Shown one piece after another: positions 7,422 through 16,167 of a DNA stretch of 64,000 nt. Every line of letters starts with the position of its first letter. The stretch's first letter is position 1. The notes under the pieces are model-generated. The model worked only from the letters and a program-made list of their open reading frames with translations. It did no database searches and was not told the origin of the DNA. A program made the translations under genes and the position numbers. Source of the stretch: a virus; the IMG/VR virus record IMGVR_UViG_3300022925_002539, positions 1 through 64,000 of that record. One strand, written 5' to 3'.

Positions 7422-8532
7422 TATTATTTTCTAATTCCCCTAGGACAATGGCGGGTATGTTTTCGTAAAAATGATGAAAGTTATGTTCGAGAACTCCCGC
7501 CATTTCCATACGTAATTTTTCTAACTCACTTATATCTTTACCGCCAATATCATTTATAATTTTTGCAATAGCCTGTAAACGTTGTGTAGGGTCTTCTATA
7601 CCATCATAACTTTCGTCCCACCAATCACCAAATGTTTTAAAACCATAACTTTGTAAATATTTCAAACTGCCTGGTGCTTGAACTACTACAAATGGTTGAT
7701 GCATTACTACAGGTTTAAATATTTTTTCTGTAAAATGTATTTTATCTTGCCATACTGTTTCATTTACAACATGTAAAAAACTTGTATTCCAAGGATTTAA
7801 ATCGTCAATACTTATCTCGGCACTTTGATTTTCATGAGTATCAAAACTATGTGCTTGTACAGGACCAGTATATATCAATCCATTAGGATCTGGATTTGCT
7901 AAACTATAACATCCTCGTTTCAAATCTAACAACTCTAACAAATCTGTTCTATGTTGACGTAAAAGTCTGTTTGCACTTAACCATCTATATTTTATAGGTC
8001 TTGATTTGTAGTGTGTAAACATTTTTAATTTTTTATAATGTTTAAAATAAAATTCACTACAGATGTATGCATGTGCAAACCAGTGTACGTTTTTGATGTT
8101 TCTTCCTGCTAGTTTAGCTATGTCCTTACTATTAAGTTCACTATGTAAAACAATTGTGTGTCTATTATCATTGAATGCTTGTAAAAAATCCCAAAAAAAC
8201 TTATCGAGATTAACATCTATTGGTTCCCAACTGTGTTGGTAAAAGTTATAGTTTGTGTATTTTCGTAATTTATCTGGATTATGTAATCCATATATCCATT
8301 TTTCGTTATGGAAAAAATATTTTTTTGAACCTTTCTCAAATATATCTGGAGTTTTATGCCATCTTGGAAGAGGTAACGCTTCTAGATGCTTGTCATGCAA
8401 AAACTTCCAATGCTCTTGTAAATTATGATTGTATCTTATATTGTCAGGAAAATACATTAAGCAATAATCATCTTTAAACTGATTGCTAATTATATCTTCT
8501 GTAATGTGATTGATTAGTGTATAAGGTTCCAT
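7405..8532 (-). CDS. glycosyltransferase-like protein (paralogue of 55239)
   Basis: 375 residues. The C-terminal core carries FTEKIFKPVVMHQPFVVVQ, then APGSLKYLQSYGFKTFGDWWDESYD. The same arrangement occurs in the gene at 55239 (LSEKTFKPILNLQPFVIIG, then NPGSLDLLKVLGYKTF). The S/T-EK-x-F pattern recalls the nucleotide-sugar site of fucosyltransferase/exostosin-type enzymes, so a glycan- or virion-modifying transferase is likely. The N-terminal half is divergent. It reads convergent to the membrane protein before it and divergent from 8603. Confidence 0.5.
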   Translation of the reverse strand: MEPYTLINHITEDIISNQFKDDYCLMYFPDNIRYNHNLQEHWKFLHDKHLEALPLPRWHKTPDIFEKGSKKYFFHNEKWIYGLHNPDKLRKYTNYNFYQHSWEPIDVNLDKFFWDFLQAFNDNRHTIVLHSELNSKDIAKLAGRNIKNVHWFAHAYICSEFYFKHYKKLKMFTHYKSRPIKYRWLSANRLLRQHRTDLLELLDLKRGCYSLANPDPNGLIYTGPVQAHSFDTHENQSAEISIDDLNPWNTSFLHVVNETVWQDKIHFTEKIFKPVVMHQPFVVVQAPGSLKYLQSYGFKTFGDWWDESYDGIEDPTQRLQAIAKIINDIGGKDISELEKLRMEMAGVLEHNFHHFYENIPAIVLGELENNIRLLS

Positions 8533-8542
8533 TATATGCGTA

Positions 8543-8550
8543 TATTTATA
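8543..8550 (-). promoter_or_regulatory. T4-like late promoter TATAAATA
   Basis: A perfect TATAAATA on the minus strand. The expected +1 is only a few bases before the ATG at 8532, and no Shine-Dalgarno is visible. Confidence 0.55.
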
Positions 8551-8574
8551 CTAGTATAATTCTCGTTTTGAGAA

Positions 8575-8582
8575 AATAAATA
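8575..8582 (+). promoter_or_regulatory. late-type promoter element AATAAATA
   Basis: Seven of eight matches to TATAAATA, in the divergent intergenic region, giving a leader with AGAGGAGAG for the gene at 8603. A small inverted repeat, TTCTC with GAGAA, lies just upstream. Confidence 0.5.
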
Positions 8583-8602
8583 CAGTACCCCAGAGGAGAG
8601 AC

Positions 8603-9334
8603 ATGTCAAAGAAAATTAAGTCCTGTAATTCTTATCTTGCTAGTATAACAGAAATAGGTAAGAACTTCAATAATATTGCAGAAATAAAAACAAAAAGTAT
8701 GTTATCTAATTTTCCAGAAATAGATGTTTCTCAAAATAGATTTCTCGTAATTGGTCCTAATATAATTCCTTGGGGATTATACAAAATGGGTGGTGACGTC
8801 ACTGTGATAGATGGTATAAAAAACTATGGTGATGTTGAGTGTGAATGCAAACACTATGACGGAGAAATAGCAGACTTTGTTGCACAAGGAATAAAGTTTG
8901 ATTATGTAATAGCACCTGATGAATTACTTACATATGCTCACACCGAGACTGAACAAAAACAAATGTTAAGTATAATAAGTAAAATTTCAGATAAAGCGTT
9001 TGTTACTACAATCAAAGATTACAAAAATATGTACGCCAATCAACGTTACTTTGAGGAACCCTTTACACTAAGGACCAGTCAAGGAAGTGCAATAGTTATA
9101 AGAAAACGTGAATGGGATCAAGTTGATAGACAAGCATGGATACAAGAAAACTATATTATACATAATGACGAGTTGATAATTTGTGAGCCTAGAAATAGAC
9201 GTACAATGTATTTTAAACAACTTGCAAAATTTAGCAGTGATCTAGGCAGTAAAAGTTATACTGTAGACAAAAAGATTATGTATAAACCTGCATTTAGTAA
9301 AACATTCGAATACATAGTTACCATAAAATTCTAA
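8603..9334 (+). CDS. conserved phage protein, methyltransferase-like fold
   Basis: 243 residues. The stretch NRFLVIGPNIIPWGLYKMGGDVTVIDG resembles the first beta-alpha-beta of a class I methyltransferase Rossmann fold (LVIGP then an acidic residue after the second strand). The usual GxGxG and later motifs are degenerate, so it may be a non-catalytic relative. Strong AGGAG ribosome site and late promoter. It precedes a fibre-like virion gene, so a late function is likely. Function unknown. Confidence 0.5.
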   Translation: MSKKIKSCNSYLASITEIGKNFNNIAEIKTKSMLSNFPEIDVSQNRFLVIGPNIIPWGLYKMGGDVTVIDGIKNYGDVECECKHYDGEIADFVAQGIKFDYVIAPDELLTYAHTETEQKQMLSIISKISDKAFVTTIKDYKNMYANQRYFEEPFTLRTSQGSAIVIRKREWDQVDRQAWIQENYIIHNDELIICEPRNRRTMYFKQLAKFSSDLGSKSYTVDKKIMYKPAFSKTFEYIVTIKF

Positions 9335-9342
9335 AATAAATA
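9335..9342 (+). promoter_or_regulatory. late-type promoter element AATAAATA
   Basis: Directly after the previous stop, with a leader carrying CAAGGAG for the virion gene at 9370. Confidence 0.5.
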
Positions 9343-9369
9343 TAGTAGTATATAATTCAAGGAGCAACA

Positions 9370-10485
9370 ATGGACAAGTTGCAACAGGTGTTTGAGCAGG
9401 AGTTCAATACACAAGTCAAACGTCTTATTGACGAAGCATTAGAAAACATTGATATAAGTGCCGAAGTAAACCATACAGTACAGGAACGGTTAGATAGCGG
9501 CTCTTTTCAAGATTACATTAATAGCACACTAAGACAACATGTAAACCAGATTAATATTACAGGCCCTGCACTAAAAAAGTTAGAAGAAAATGGCAATGTA
9601 TTAATACAACAAAACATGCCTAGAGTTATTCAAGTAATAACTGATAGAATTGATGCAGTTATGAGTGATGTTGTTAATCAAAAACTAAGAGACATACAAT
9701 TTCCAGAACGTAGCATAGATCCAAAGTTAATTGATACACGGAAGTTAAAAATTAAAAGAGAAAACATTGAGGATTTTGGTAATACTGCAGGTATAGAAGA
9801 CATTGCAGACAATGTACAACTTACCATTATGAATGATGCAGTTGTTATTGAGAACAAAATTATTACAAACCAAATCAATACAAATTCTATCGTTACAGAC
9901 AATTTAGTTACTAAAGACATAGACAAAACTCAACCCTGGGTTTCAGCTCTTAAAAAAGATTTCATAGAAAGTATCCCTAAACCTGTTGCTCCTAAAGACT
10001 GGAGTTTTAAAGTTGCAGAAATGGAAGCACGTATCAAAGTAAATGAAGAGCGTGGCGGGCATTTAAAACAACTAGAAGTTAGTGGCGAAGCATTGCTTAG
10101 TGATGTACTATATACAACTCCGGGTAATAATCGTGTGGGTATTAATACACTAGAGCCTAGTGATGCACTTACTGTATGGGATCAAGAAGCAGAAGTAGTA
10201 ATAGGAAAACACAAAAAACAAGAAGGATATATAGGAACACGCCGCAGACAGAGTATAAACATAGGTGCTAATAATAAAGTTGGTATTACTGTTAATAGTG
10301 AAGGAACAGTAATTATAGATAAACTACAACTACAGGGTAAAATTATATCTAGTAGCCGTGATTTTCCTAATCATGCAAGTAAACAGGGTGATATAGTTTT
10401 CAATACTAATCCTCAAGTAGGCAAATACATTGGATGGGTTTGTTTGGATGGAATACGTTGGGCTGGATTTGGTAAAATAGAATAA
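9370..10485 (+). CDS. fibre-like virion structural protein
   Basis: 371 residues. The first 130 are helical and heptad-like (LQQVFEQEFNTQVKRLIDEALE), a probable trimeric coiled coil. A beta-rich middle follows with fibre-like repeats (VIENKIITNQINTNSIVTDNLVT), then GNNRVGINTLEPSDALTVW, a motif frequent in phage tail-fibre shafts. The C-terminus has KQGDIVFNTNPQVGKYIGW. The gene has a late-type promoter. I infer a tail or whisker fibre; it is not assignable to a specific T4 gene product by eye. Confidence 0.65.
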   Translation: MDKLQQVFEQEFNTQVKRLIDEALENIDISAEVNHTVQERLDSGSFQDYINSTLRQHVNQINITGPALKKLEENGNVLIQQNMPRVIQVITDRIDAVMSDVVNQKLRDIQFPERSIDPKLIDTRKLKIKRENIEDFGNTAGIEDIADNVQLTIMNDAVVIENKIITNQINTNSIVTDNLVTKDIDKTQPWVSALKKDFIESIPKPVAPKDWSFKVAEMEARIKVNEERGGHLKQLEVSGEALLSDVLYTTPGNNRVGINTLEPSDALTVWDQEAEVVIGKHKKQEGYIGTRRRQSINIGANNKVGITVNSEGTVIIDKLQLQGKIISSSRDFPNHASKQGDIVFNTNPQVGKYIGWVCLDGIRWAGFGKIE

Positions 10486-11108
10486 TGAAAATTGTTTTCT
10501 GTATAGGTAATGGTGAAAGTCGTGCAGGTTTTAATTTAGCAAAGTTAAAACAATATGGAGAGCTATACGGAGCCAATGCAGTTTTTAGAGATACAGAAGT
10601 AGATCATTTAATATGTTGTGATAGACGTATGGCTATGGAAACAGTAAGCAAAGGTTATAAAGGTTTAGTCTATACACGCAAAGATTGGTACAGTTTCTTT
10701 CCTTATGATAACTTTAGACAACTACCAGAACTGCCCTGGGAAGAAAAAGAAAAGCATACACAAAGTTTCCATATGGGCAGTGGATTACATGCAGTAAATG
10801 TTGCACTACAACACAAACCTAATATTATTATTGTCATAGGACATGACTTTTGGAGTAGTGGATCTAAACATAATAATCTATATAAAGGCACAGAAAACTA
10901 TGCAGATGTAATTGCTCCTGCAGTAGATCCTAGTTTTTGGATAAAACAGTTTGTAATGTTTTTTCAAAAATATACTACTACACAGTTTGTATTTTGCCAG
11001 CCAAATATAGGTAATTGGCAAAAACCTATGGGTTGGAGTAATGAGGTATTCCCAAATTTACAATTTCAAGAATTAGGAGAATTGATAGATGTACTTAATC
11101 AGTCATAG
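10485..11108 (+). CDS. GNGxS-motif protein, sialyltransferase/DUF115-like
   Basis: 207 residues beginning MKIVFCIGNGESRAGF. The GNGxS loop after the first strand resembles that of GT42/GT29 sialyltransferases and DUF115 proteins, where it contacts CMP-sugar. ICCDRRM then follows on a second strand. A glycan-modifying activity is possible, supported by neighbouring GDPD-like and nucleotidyltransferase genes. It overlaps both neighbours (ATGA at 10485). The specific reaction is not readable. Confidence 0.45.
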   Translation: MKIVFCIGNGESRAGFNLAKLKQYGELYGANAVFRDTEVDHLICCDRRMAMETVSKGYKGLVYTRKDWYSFFPYDNFRQLPELPWEEKEKHTQSFHMGSGLHAVNVALQHKPNIIIVIGHDFWSSGSKHNNLYKGTENYADVIAPAVDPSFWIKQFVMFFQKYTTTQFVFCQPNIGNWQKPMGWSNEVFPNLQFQELGELIDVLNQS

Positions 11109-11517
11109 AGGGAACATTGAGGGAAGAGATCCTGAAAGGGAAAATAATCAAGGGTACATAATTGAAGCAATTAAATCTGGCTATTATTGTGAAGTAGATA
11201 TATGGGGAAAAGTAAACGGAGAACTTTGGTTAGGGCATGATGCTCCACAATATAAAACAGATAGTCGTTTTTTAAATCATCCTAAAATAGTTGTGCATTG
11301 TAAAAATAAGTTAGCAATTGATAATTTAAATGGTTGGGGTATACATTGGTTTTGGCATCAGGATGATGATTACACAATTACAAGTCAAGGCTGGACCTGG
11401 GCTTATCCTGGTAAACCTAACGCAGGTCATAATTGTATTGCAGTCATGCCAGCAACACATTTAGATGTAAGTGAATATGCAGGTGTATGTAGTGATTATA
11501 TCGGACAATATAAATGA
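11089..11517 (+). CDS. GDPD-like phosphodiesterase
   Basis: 142 residues. The pattern HRGN (6-9), EN (residues 18-19), E-x-D in CEVDIW and LGHD matches the catalytic core of glycerophosphodiester phosphodiesterases: the HRG histidine, the metal-binding E-x-D, and the second histidine. It is shorter than cellular enzymes (about 240), so only the first half of the barrel is obvious. It may act on glycerophosphoryl groups in surface glycans or lipids. Overlaps both neighbours by 4-20 nt. Confidence 0.6.
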   Translation: MYLISHRGNIEGRDPERENNQGYIIEAIKSGYYCEVDIWGKVNGELWLGHDAPQYKTDSRFLNHPKIVVHCKNKLAIDNLNGWGIHWFWHQDDDYTITSQGWTWAYPGKPNAGHNCIAVMPATHLDVSEYAGVCSDYIGQYK

Positions 11518-12887
11518 TTAAATTAGTCATATTTGACTTAGATGGTGTCCTTATAGATAGCAAGCAGATTCATTACGAAGCTCTTAACCGTGCTTTGGGT
11601 GATGAGTATGCCATTAGTATAGAAGAACATTTAGCAAACTATGATGGTTTGCCTACCAGGTCCAAATTAAATATGCTATCAGAACGTAAAGGCTTGCCCA
11701 CGGATCGTCATGCGTCAATCGCCAGGGCCAAACAAAAGGCAACAGTTGATATACTAAAAGAGACTGTTGAACCTCGAGACGATTTTACGGACATGTGTCG
11801 CGAGTTGAAAGACAGAGGTTATACACTAGCCTGTGCAAGCAATGCAGTTCGCGACACAGTAAAAATGAGTTTGCTTAAATTAAACCTTATAGAATATTTT
11901 GATTTTTGGTATAGTAATGAAGATGTTGAAAAACCTAAACCACACTTTGAAATGTATTTTAAATGTATGCTTACTGCAAACTGTAAGCCTAGCGAAACAC
12001 TTATAATAGAAGACAGTCATATAGGTAGACAAGCAGTATTAGATAGTGGTGCAAATTTACTAGCAGTAGAGGATACTAAAGATATTTACTTGAGCAAAGT
12101 GCTAGATGCTATAGAAGAATATGAAGAACCTAAACGTAATATACCATGGAAGAGTAAAAAAATGAATGTACTAATACCAATGGCAGGTGCAGGAAGTAGA
12201 TTTGCTGAACAAGGATACACATTTCCTAAACCTCTTATAGAAGTAGGTAATAAGCCTATGATACAAGTTGTAGTAGACAATTTAAATATTGAAGCAAACT
12301 ACATTTTTATAGTGCAAAAAGAACATTACGAAAAGTATAATTTAGAAACAGTTTTAAATCTAGTAAAACCTGATTGTACCATTGTACAAGTTGAAGGTGT
12401 AACTGAAGGCGCTGCCTGTACAACGCTTTTAGCAAAGGAGTATATAGACAATGAAGACCCGCTCATCATCGCGAACTCGGACCAATTCGTCGAATGGAAC
12501 TCAAACGAAGTCCTTTATGCATTTTCAACAGAGGGCGTGGGAGGTGGCATCCTCACGTTTGAAAGCACACATCCAAAATGGAGTTATGCACGTACAGACC
12601 AAAATGGATGGGTTACCCAAGTTGCTGAAAAACAACCTATTTCGATTAACGCCACTGTTGGTATCTATTATTGGGCACGTGGTTGTGATTACGTTAGTTC
12701 TGCACTTCAGATGATTGATAAGAACATTAGAACTAATAACGAATTTTATGTATGTCCTGTGTTTAATGAATTTATACAAGGTGGAGGTAAAGTAAGGATT
12801 AAGCATATTAATCCAGAAGGAATGTGGGGATTAGGTACACCTGAAGATCTTACACATTTTTTAGCCAATTATAGTGGAACTTATTAA
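11514..12887 (+). CDS. HAD phosphatase - sugar nucleotidyltransferase fusion
   Basis: 457 residues in two enzymes. Residues 1-205 are a HAD phosphatase: DLDGV (8-12), ASN as motif II, KPKPH with the motif III lysine, and IIEDSHIG as motif IV. Residues 220-457 are a nucleotidyltransferase with MAGAGSRF at 223-230 and FPKPLIEVGNKPMI, the signature of NDP-sugar pyrophosphorylases. Fusing a sugar-phosphate phosphatase with a pyrophosphorylase suggests synthesis of an activated sugar or polyol for glycan decoration. Codon use is patchy; 12440-12560 is notably G+C-richer. No good ribosome site supports an internal start. Confidence 0.8.
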   Translation: MIKLVIFDLDGVLIDSKQIHYEALNRALGDEYAISIEEHLANYDGLPTRSKLNMLSERKGLPTDRHASIARAKQKATVDILKETVEPRDDFTDMCRELKDRGYTLACASNAVRDTVKMSLLKLNLIEYFDFWYSNEDVEKPKPHFEMYFKCMLTANCKPSETLIIEDSHIGRQAVLDSGANLLAVEDTKDIYLSKVLDAIEEYEEPKRNIPWKSKKMNVLIPMAGAGSRFAEQGYTFPKPLIEVGNKPMIQVVVDNLNIEANYIFIVQKEHYEKYNLETVLNLVKPDCTIVQVEGVTEGAACTTLLAKEYIDNEDPLIIANSDQFVEWNSNEVLYAFSTEGVGGGILTFESTHPKWSYARTDQNGWVTQVAEKQPISINATVGIYYWARGCDYVSSALQMIDKNIRTNNEFYVCPVFNEFIQGGGKVRIKHINPEGMWGLGTPEDLTHFLANYSGTY

Positions 12888-13417
12888 TTTGCTAACGGAT
12901 TGTCTAATGCCCGTTGTATTTTACGCATAAGTCTATCTTCTAGTTCTTTAGTATCACGATTCACTGTTTCTCTCAAACTATCTCTTTTAGTTTCAAATCT
13001 ACTTTCGGCATCAGTTATCATGTTACGGACATCGTCCACACTTTTACGAACCATGTCTTCTGTTCTGTCTGCTTGTTGTTCAATACGTAGTATATCATCA
13101 CGCAACCCGCCTTTGATGTCACGTGTATATTCTACAGTGTCTTCCATTTTGGATTCCATGATTTGCATACGTTTGTCATATGCATTGATTTTTGCTTCGT
13201 ATTCTTCTTGTTGTTCTACAAATTCTATAGCCTGTTCTACTTTTTGATACATTAAAAAGCCACCATACAATGCACCAAGTACACTACCAATAACTGCAAT
13301 AAGAGCAGATATTGACATAAAACTAACTTTGAAGCCAAGGATACGGAACTGTTTATTCTTTAAGTTCTCTATACCTTCTTCCATGTTTTCAATTTCTTCA
13401 CCTAAATCTTTTGCCAT
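12884..13417 (-). CDS. membrane-anchored coiled-coil protein
   Basis: 177 residues. A short acidic N-terminal helix (EEIENMEEGIENL) is followed by one membrane segment (about 31-57, SALIAVIGSVLGALYGGFLM). A long charged coiled coil then runs to the end (EQQEEYEAKINAYDKRMQIM onward). It has a GGAGAAATAAC ribosome site and is last of the minus-strand exported-protein cluster. The architecture resembles spanin-like or membrane-tether proteins, but no family is recognised. Confidence 0.6.
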   Translation of the reverse strand: MAKDLGEEIENMEEGIENLKNKQFRILGFKVSFMSISALIAVIGSVLGALYGGFLMYQKVEQAIEFVEQQEEYEAKINAYDKRMQIMESKMEDTVEYTRDIKGGLRDDILRIEQQADRTEDMVRKSVDDVRNMITDAESRFETKRDSLRETVNRDTKELEDRLMRKIQRALDNPLAN

Positions 13418-13418
13418 G

Positions 13419-13850
13419 TTATTTCTCCAAACCTTGTTTAGATTGGCTTTGTAATTCTCTTAACTTTTTAAGTTCTTGCTCTAATTTTAAAACTTCCAAT
13501 CTTTTCTTCTTTAATTCTAATTGATAGAGTGTGTTACAGTTAATACGTTCTTTAGGACCGTCAAGCGGTATTGTGATTCTTGCATATACTCCAACATCCT
13601 TAGTACTGTTGCCTATAGTTGTATTGTCGTCAAAAGGACTTTGATAGTTGTCTATTATACCAGTCACACCAAATTCCAAATTGGTACTACCACCAATAGC
13701 ATTTTGGCAATCTAAATCGCCTGCTTTAAATTTATCGCTAGAATAATTACCCGATGCGTTTGGTAATTGAAGATTTAATGAACTGCTATTGGCGAATGCT
13801 GTGCTAGATAAAACTGTAAGTGTTAGTGTTGTAAATACAAATTTTTTCAT
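13419..13850 (-). CDS. exported protein with C-terminal coiled coil
   Basis: 143 residues. Residues 1-20 form a signal peptide ending AFA before NSSS. The mature region is beta-like and contains two cysteines (DLDCQNAIGG and RINCNTLYQ), with a repeated glycine/asparagine-rich pattern. The last 35 residues are a Lys/Glu/Leu coiled coil. It lies 2 nt from its neighbours and belongs to a five-gene exported cluster. It does not match a family I can name. Confidence 0.65.
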   Translation of the reverse strand: MKKFVFTTLTLTVLSSTAFANSSSLNLQLPNASGNYSSDKFKAGDLDCQNAIGGSTNLEFGVTGIIDNYQSPFDDNTTIGNSTKDVGVYARITIPLDGPKERINCNTLYQLELKKKRLEVLKLEQELKKLRELQSQSKQGLEK

Positions 13851-13852
13851 AC

Positions 13853-14236
13853 CTATTCATGCTTGAATCTAGAACATATTTTAGATGATATACTTGAAGA
13901 TTTTAAATCCTCATTCCTCATCTTTGACCTACTACATACGTATTCAGCATTGTATTTGTCAACTTCTCTAATATAAACATCTACTTCTGCACGTTCCAAA
14001 TATTTTATATTCAATATTGTATATTGAGATACAAATGGAATAGGTCTCCAGTCTTTATCGAACACTCCTATCTCATAATATTCAACATCATTCCTTTTAT
14101 TGAAAATTTGCATACGGGTGACAATTAAATCATCCATATATGCATAACTCCATTTAGGATAAGTTGGAGTCATCTCATGACTAAAAGCACCATGAGAAAA
14201 CAGAATCAACCATAATGTTATAAAATATTTATACAT
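13853..14236 (-). CDS. exported Ig-like protein, possibly chaperone-like
   Basis: 127 residues with a signal peptide ending near GAFS-HE. The mature part (RMQIFNKRNDVEYYEIGVFD, then DWRPIPF, then AEVDVYIREVD) has the strand spacing of the first domain of a PapD-type pilus chaperone, with a late cysteine pair (YVCSRSK and SKICSRF). This resemblance is by pattern only. It starts at the base after the pilin-like gene stop, which makes a chaperone and subunit pairing attractive but unproved. Confidence 0.5.
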   Translation of the reverse strand: MYKYFITLWLILFSHGAFSHEMTPTYPKWSYAYMDDLIVTRMQIFNKRNDVEYYEIGVFDKDWRPIPFVSQYTILNIKYLERAEVDVYIREVDKYNAEYVCSRSKMRNEDLKSSSISSKICSRFKHE

Positions 14237-14740
14237 TTACTTTGCTACACACACCGCTTCAATTGTTGCTGAATAGTTACCACCTGGAAATGCTTTGTTT
14301 CCACCATTTGTAGCAACCGAAGTAGACTTAAACCATGTAGAACCAGTTGCGGTTAGATCAAACTGTGTAGTTTGTCCAGATACTGTCTTTGCACTTTCAT
14401 AACCTGCCATGCCTGTTGCATCACTTACGCTACTAACTTCTGTAGAGCCTGTCCATGATACTGTATCATTAAGTGACGGGCTAGTACTAAATGAAGTTGG
14501 TGTAGTAATTTGTGCATAATAAGCATCAGCCAATGTTACATCATATCTTACAATAGGCTGTACACCACCGTCGGCGGCAGCTGTTGTTAGTGTATAAGCA
14601 TTTGGGTTTCCATATGTACCTGGTGTATCAGTTGTTATTACACAACGTGATTGCACAGTTCCACTTATTGGTACATCAACAGCTTGTGCTGATAATGTGA
14701 ATAAACTCATAGCAACTATTATACTTGCCTTTTTGAGCAT
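14237..14740 (-). CDS. exported pilin-like or SCPU-like protein
   Basis: 167 residues. A clear signal peptide ends SAQA before VDVPISG. One cysteine lies near the mature N-terminus (VQSRCVITT) and one at the very end (IEAVCVAK), preceded by GGNYSATIEA. Cys near both ends with a terminal G-x-Y-x-x-T-x strand is the pattern of fimbrial/spore-coat-U type beta proteins. Low-complexity Thr/Ser/Ala sequence fills the middle. An AGGAGAG ribosome site precedes it. The pilin reading is inference. Confidence 0.5.
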   Translation of the reverse strand: MLKKASIIVAMSLFTLSAQAVDVPISGTVQSRCVITTDTPGTYGNPNAYTLTTAAADGGVQPIVRYDVTLADAYYAQITTPTSFSTSPSLNDTVSWTGSTEVSSVSDATGMAGYESAKTVSGQTTQFDLTATGSTWFKSTSVATNGGNKAFPGGNYSATIEAVCVAK

Positions 14741-14749
14741 TTTTCTCTC

Positions 14750-15643
14750 CTATTTGTATTGCTGAGAAATCATTTTCTCATGCAATATCTGTTGTGCTAA
14801 GCCGTTTCTCAACCCGGCTTTGCTATCTGGTAGTTTAGCATCTACCAATCTAATTGTTTCTTTGTACTGACCACCTGGTATAGTTGCGGCAAGATACGTA
14901 TTATTAATCTGATTTTGCATAATATTATTCATTTGTTCTATTCTTTGATTTTCTGCAAAAAGTGCTGCAGTATCAGATGCTGACATTAATTTTTCTAATC
15001 TATACTTTCTCTTCTTTTCTTCAGCTTCTTCTTTTTCTTTTTCTTCTTCCTCAGCTAGTCTTTCTTCATTTTCTTCTATAGATAATTTTTCCTCATCGTT
15101 TAAATTAACAAACTCATCTTTTGTAGCATCATATAAATCATCTAGATTAACTGTAGGTACAACAGGCACTGGTGTCTTATACCCTGGACAACTTGGACTA
15201 AATTGTGGGTCATAACAAGGATCAACTTTGTAACTGTAGATAACACTCGCATCATCTACAGTACCTGTACCCTCTACTTCTATAGAACCATCTCCCCATG
15301 CTTCTCTAGGGATATCACCTATTCCAATAACCTTTCTAACTTCTATTCCTCCTGGTGCACCTGACCAGTCTTCTGTATCTCTAAAAACATATCCAGTACC
15401 GTTTGCATTTTTATTTTGTACATGAACTTTCATATCATCTTCAGGATTTTTATTTGCAGTGTATCTATAAAATACTCCATTAATATCTAAGCCAGGTGGT
15501 GCAGGTAGTACATCTTTCATACTCCAACTGTGTCCGCTTTGAGCAGCATTACCAGTCGTACCATAATATGGTGCAATGTTATCAGAGTAACAATAGTAGG
15601 GATAAAATCCCACCAATACTCCAAGTAGCAGCTTTTTTAACAT
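14750..15643 (-). CDS. exported protein with acidic-basic helix
   Basis: 297 residues. The signal peptide is MLKKLLLGVLVGFYPYYCYS. The mature N-terminal 150 residues look beta-rich with two Pro/Cys turns (DPCYDP, PSCPGYK). Residues about 185-225 form a highly charged helix of Glu/Lys repeats, followed by a helical C-terminus. Its start overlaps the upstream gene by 62 nt in another frame, so that stretch encodes both the signal peptide here and the membrane tail there. Function unknown; probably periplasmic. Confidence 0.65.
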   Translation of the reverse strand: MLKKLLLGVLVGFYPYYCYSDNIAPYYGTTGNAAQSGHSWSMKDVLPAPPGLDINGVFYRYTANKNPEDDMKVHVQNKNANGTGYVFRDTEDWSGAPGGIEVRKVIGIGDIPREAWGDGSIEVEGTGTVDDASVIYSYKVDPCYDPQFSPSCPGYKTPVPVVPTVNLDDLYDATKDEFVNLNDEEKLSIEENEERLAEEEEKEKEEAEEKKRKYRLEKLMSASDTAALFAENQRIEQMNNIMQNQINNTYLAATIPGGQYKETIRLVDAKLPDSKAGLRNGLAQQILHEKMISQQYK

Positions 15644-16127
15644 CTACTTGTTCTTCCTTACCGTTCTTTTCATGTTTCTTTTTATCTTCGTGTGATTCCC
15701 AACCAATCTTGGCTGCCTCTCCAATTTTACCTTCATAAGGACATGGTGTACCTGCCATCATCATAGCATCAAATACTTTCTTATCCTGACACATTACACT
15801 AACTGCAGCAACTTTCATGCCCATGTCATATAGTGTCTTTGCATTTTTTAATCTTATACAGTTGTCTTCTGTAAATGTAGTACCTGCACTTATACCTAAT
15901 ATCTGTGTTTGTACTGCACCGGCAACACCAATTGTACATAAATCACTATTACTGCCACTACTAAACTGCGGACTAATAGCACTCGGTGGTGGTGATTTTA
16001 CAGTTGTTTCCATATTTCCTTCAGTAATAATTTTACTGTTCGTTGTGCTTTCTGTTACTATTGTTTCTGCATTAGCCATGCCAATGAAGAATACAGCTAG
16101 GCTGTAAATAAATATTTTTCTAATCAT
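15582..16127 (-). CDS. exported, membrane-tailed conserved phage protein
   Basis: 181 residues. The signal peptide is MIRKIFIYSLAVFFIGMANA. The mature region holds five cysteines (DLCTIG, NCIRL, MCQDK and PCPYEG among them) and a helical NAKTLYDMGMKVAAVSVMCQ stretch. A final hydrophobic run (WSIGGILSLLLLL) could insert in a membrane. I recall this cysteine pattern in several marine phages, always without function. First gene of the exported cluster, behind a late-type element at 16168. Confidence 0.65.
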   Translation of the reverse strand: MIRKIFIYSLAVFFIGMANAETIVTESTTNSKIITEGNMETTVKSPPPSAISPQFSSGSNSDLCTIGVAGAVQTQILGISAGTTFTEDNCIRLKNAKTLYDMGMKVAAVSVMCQDKKVFDAMMMAGTPCPYEGKIGEAAKIGWESHEDKKKHEKNGKEEQVDVKKAATWSIGGILSLLLLL

Positions 16128-16167
16128 AGATTCTCTCTTTGTAAGACAATATTGTCATATGTAATAA

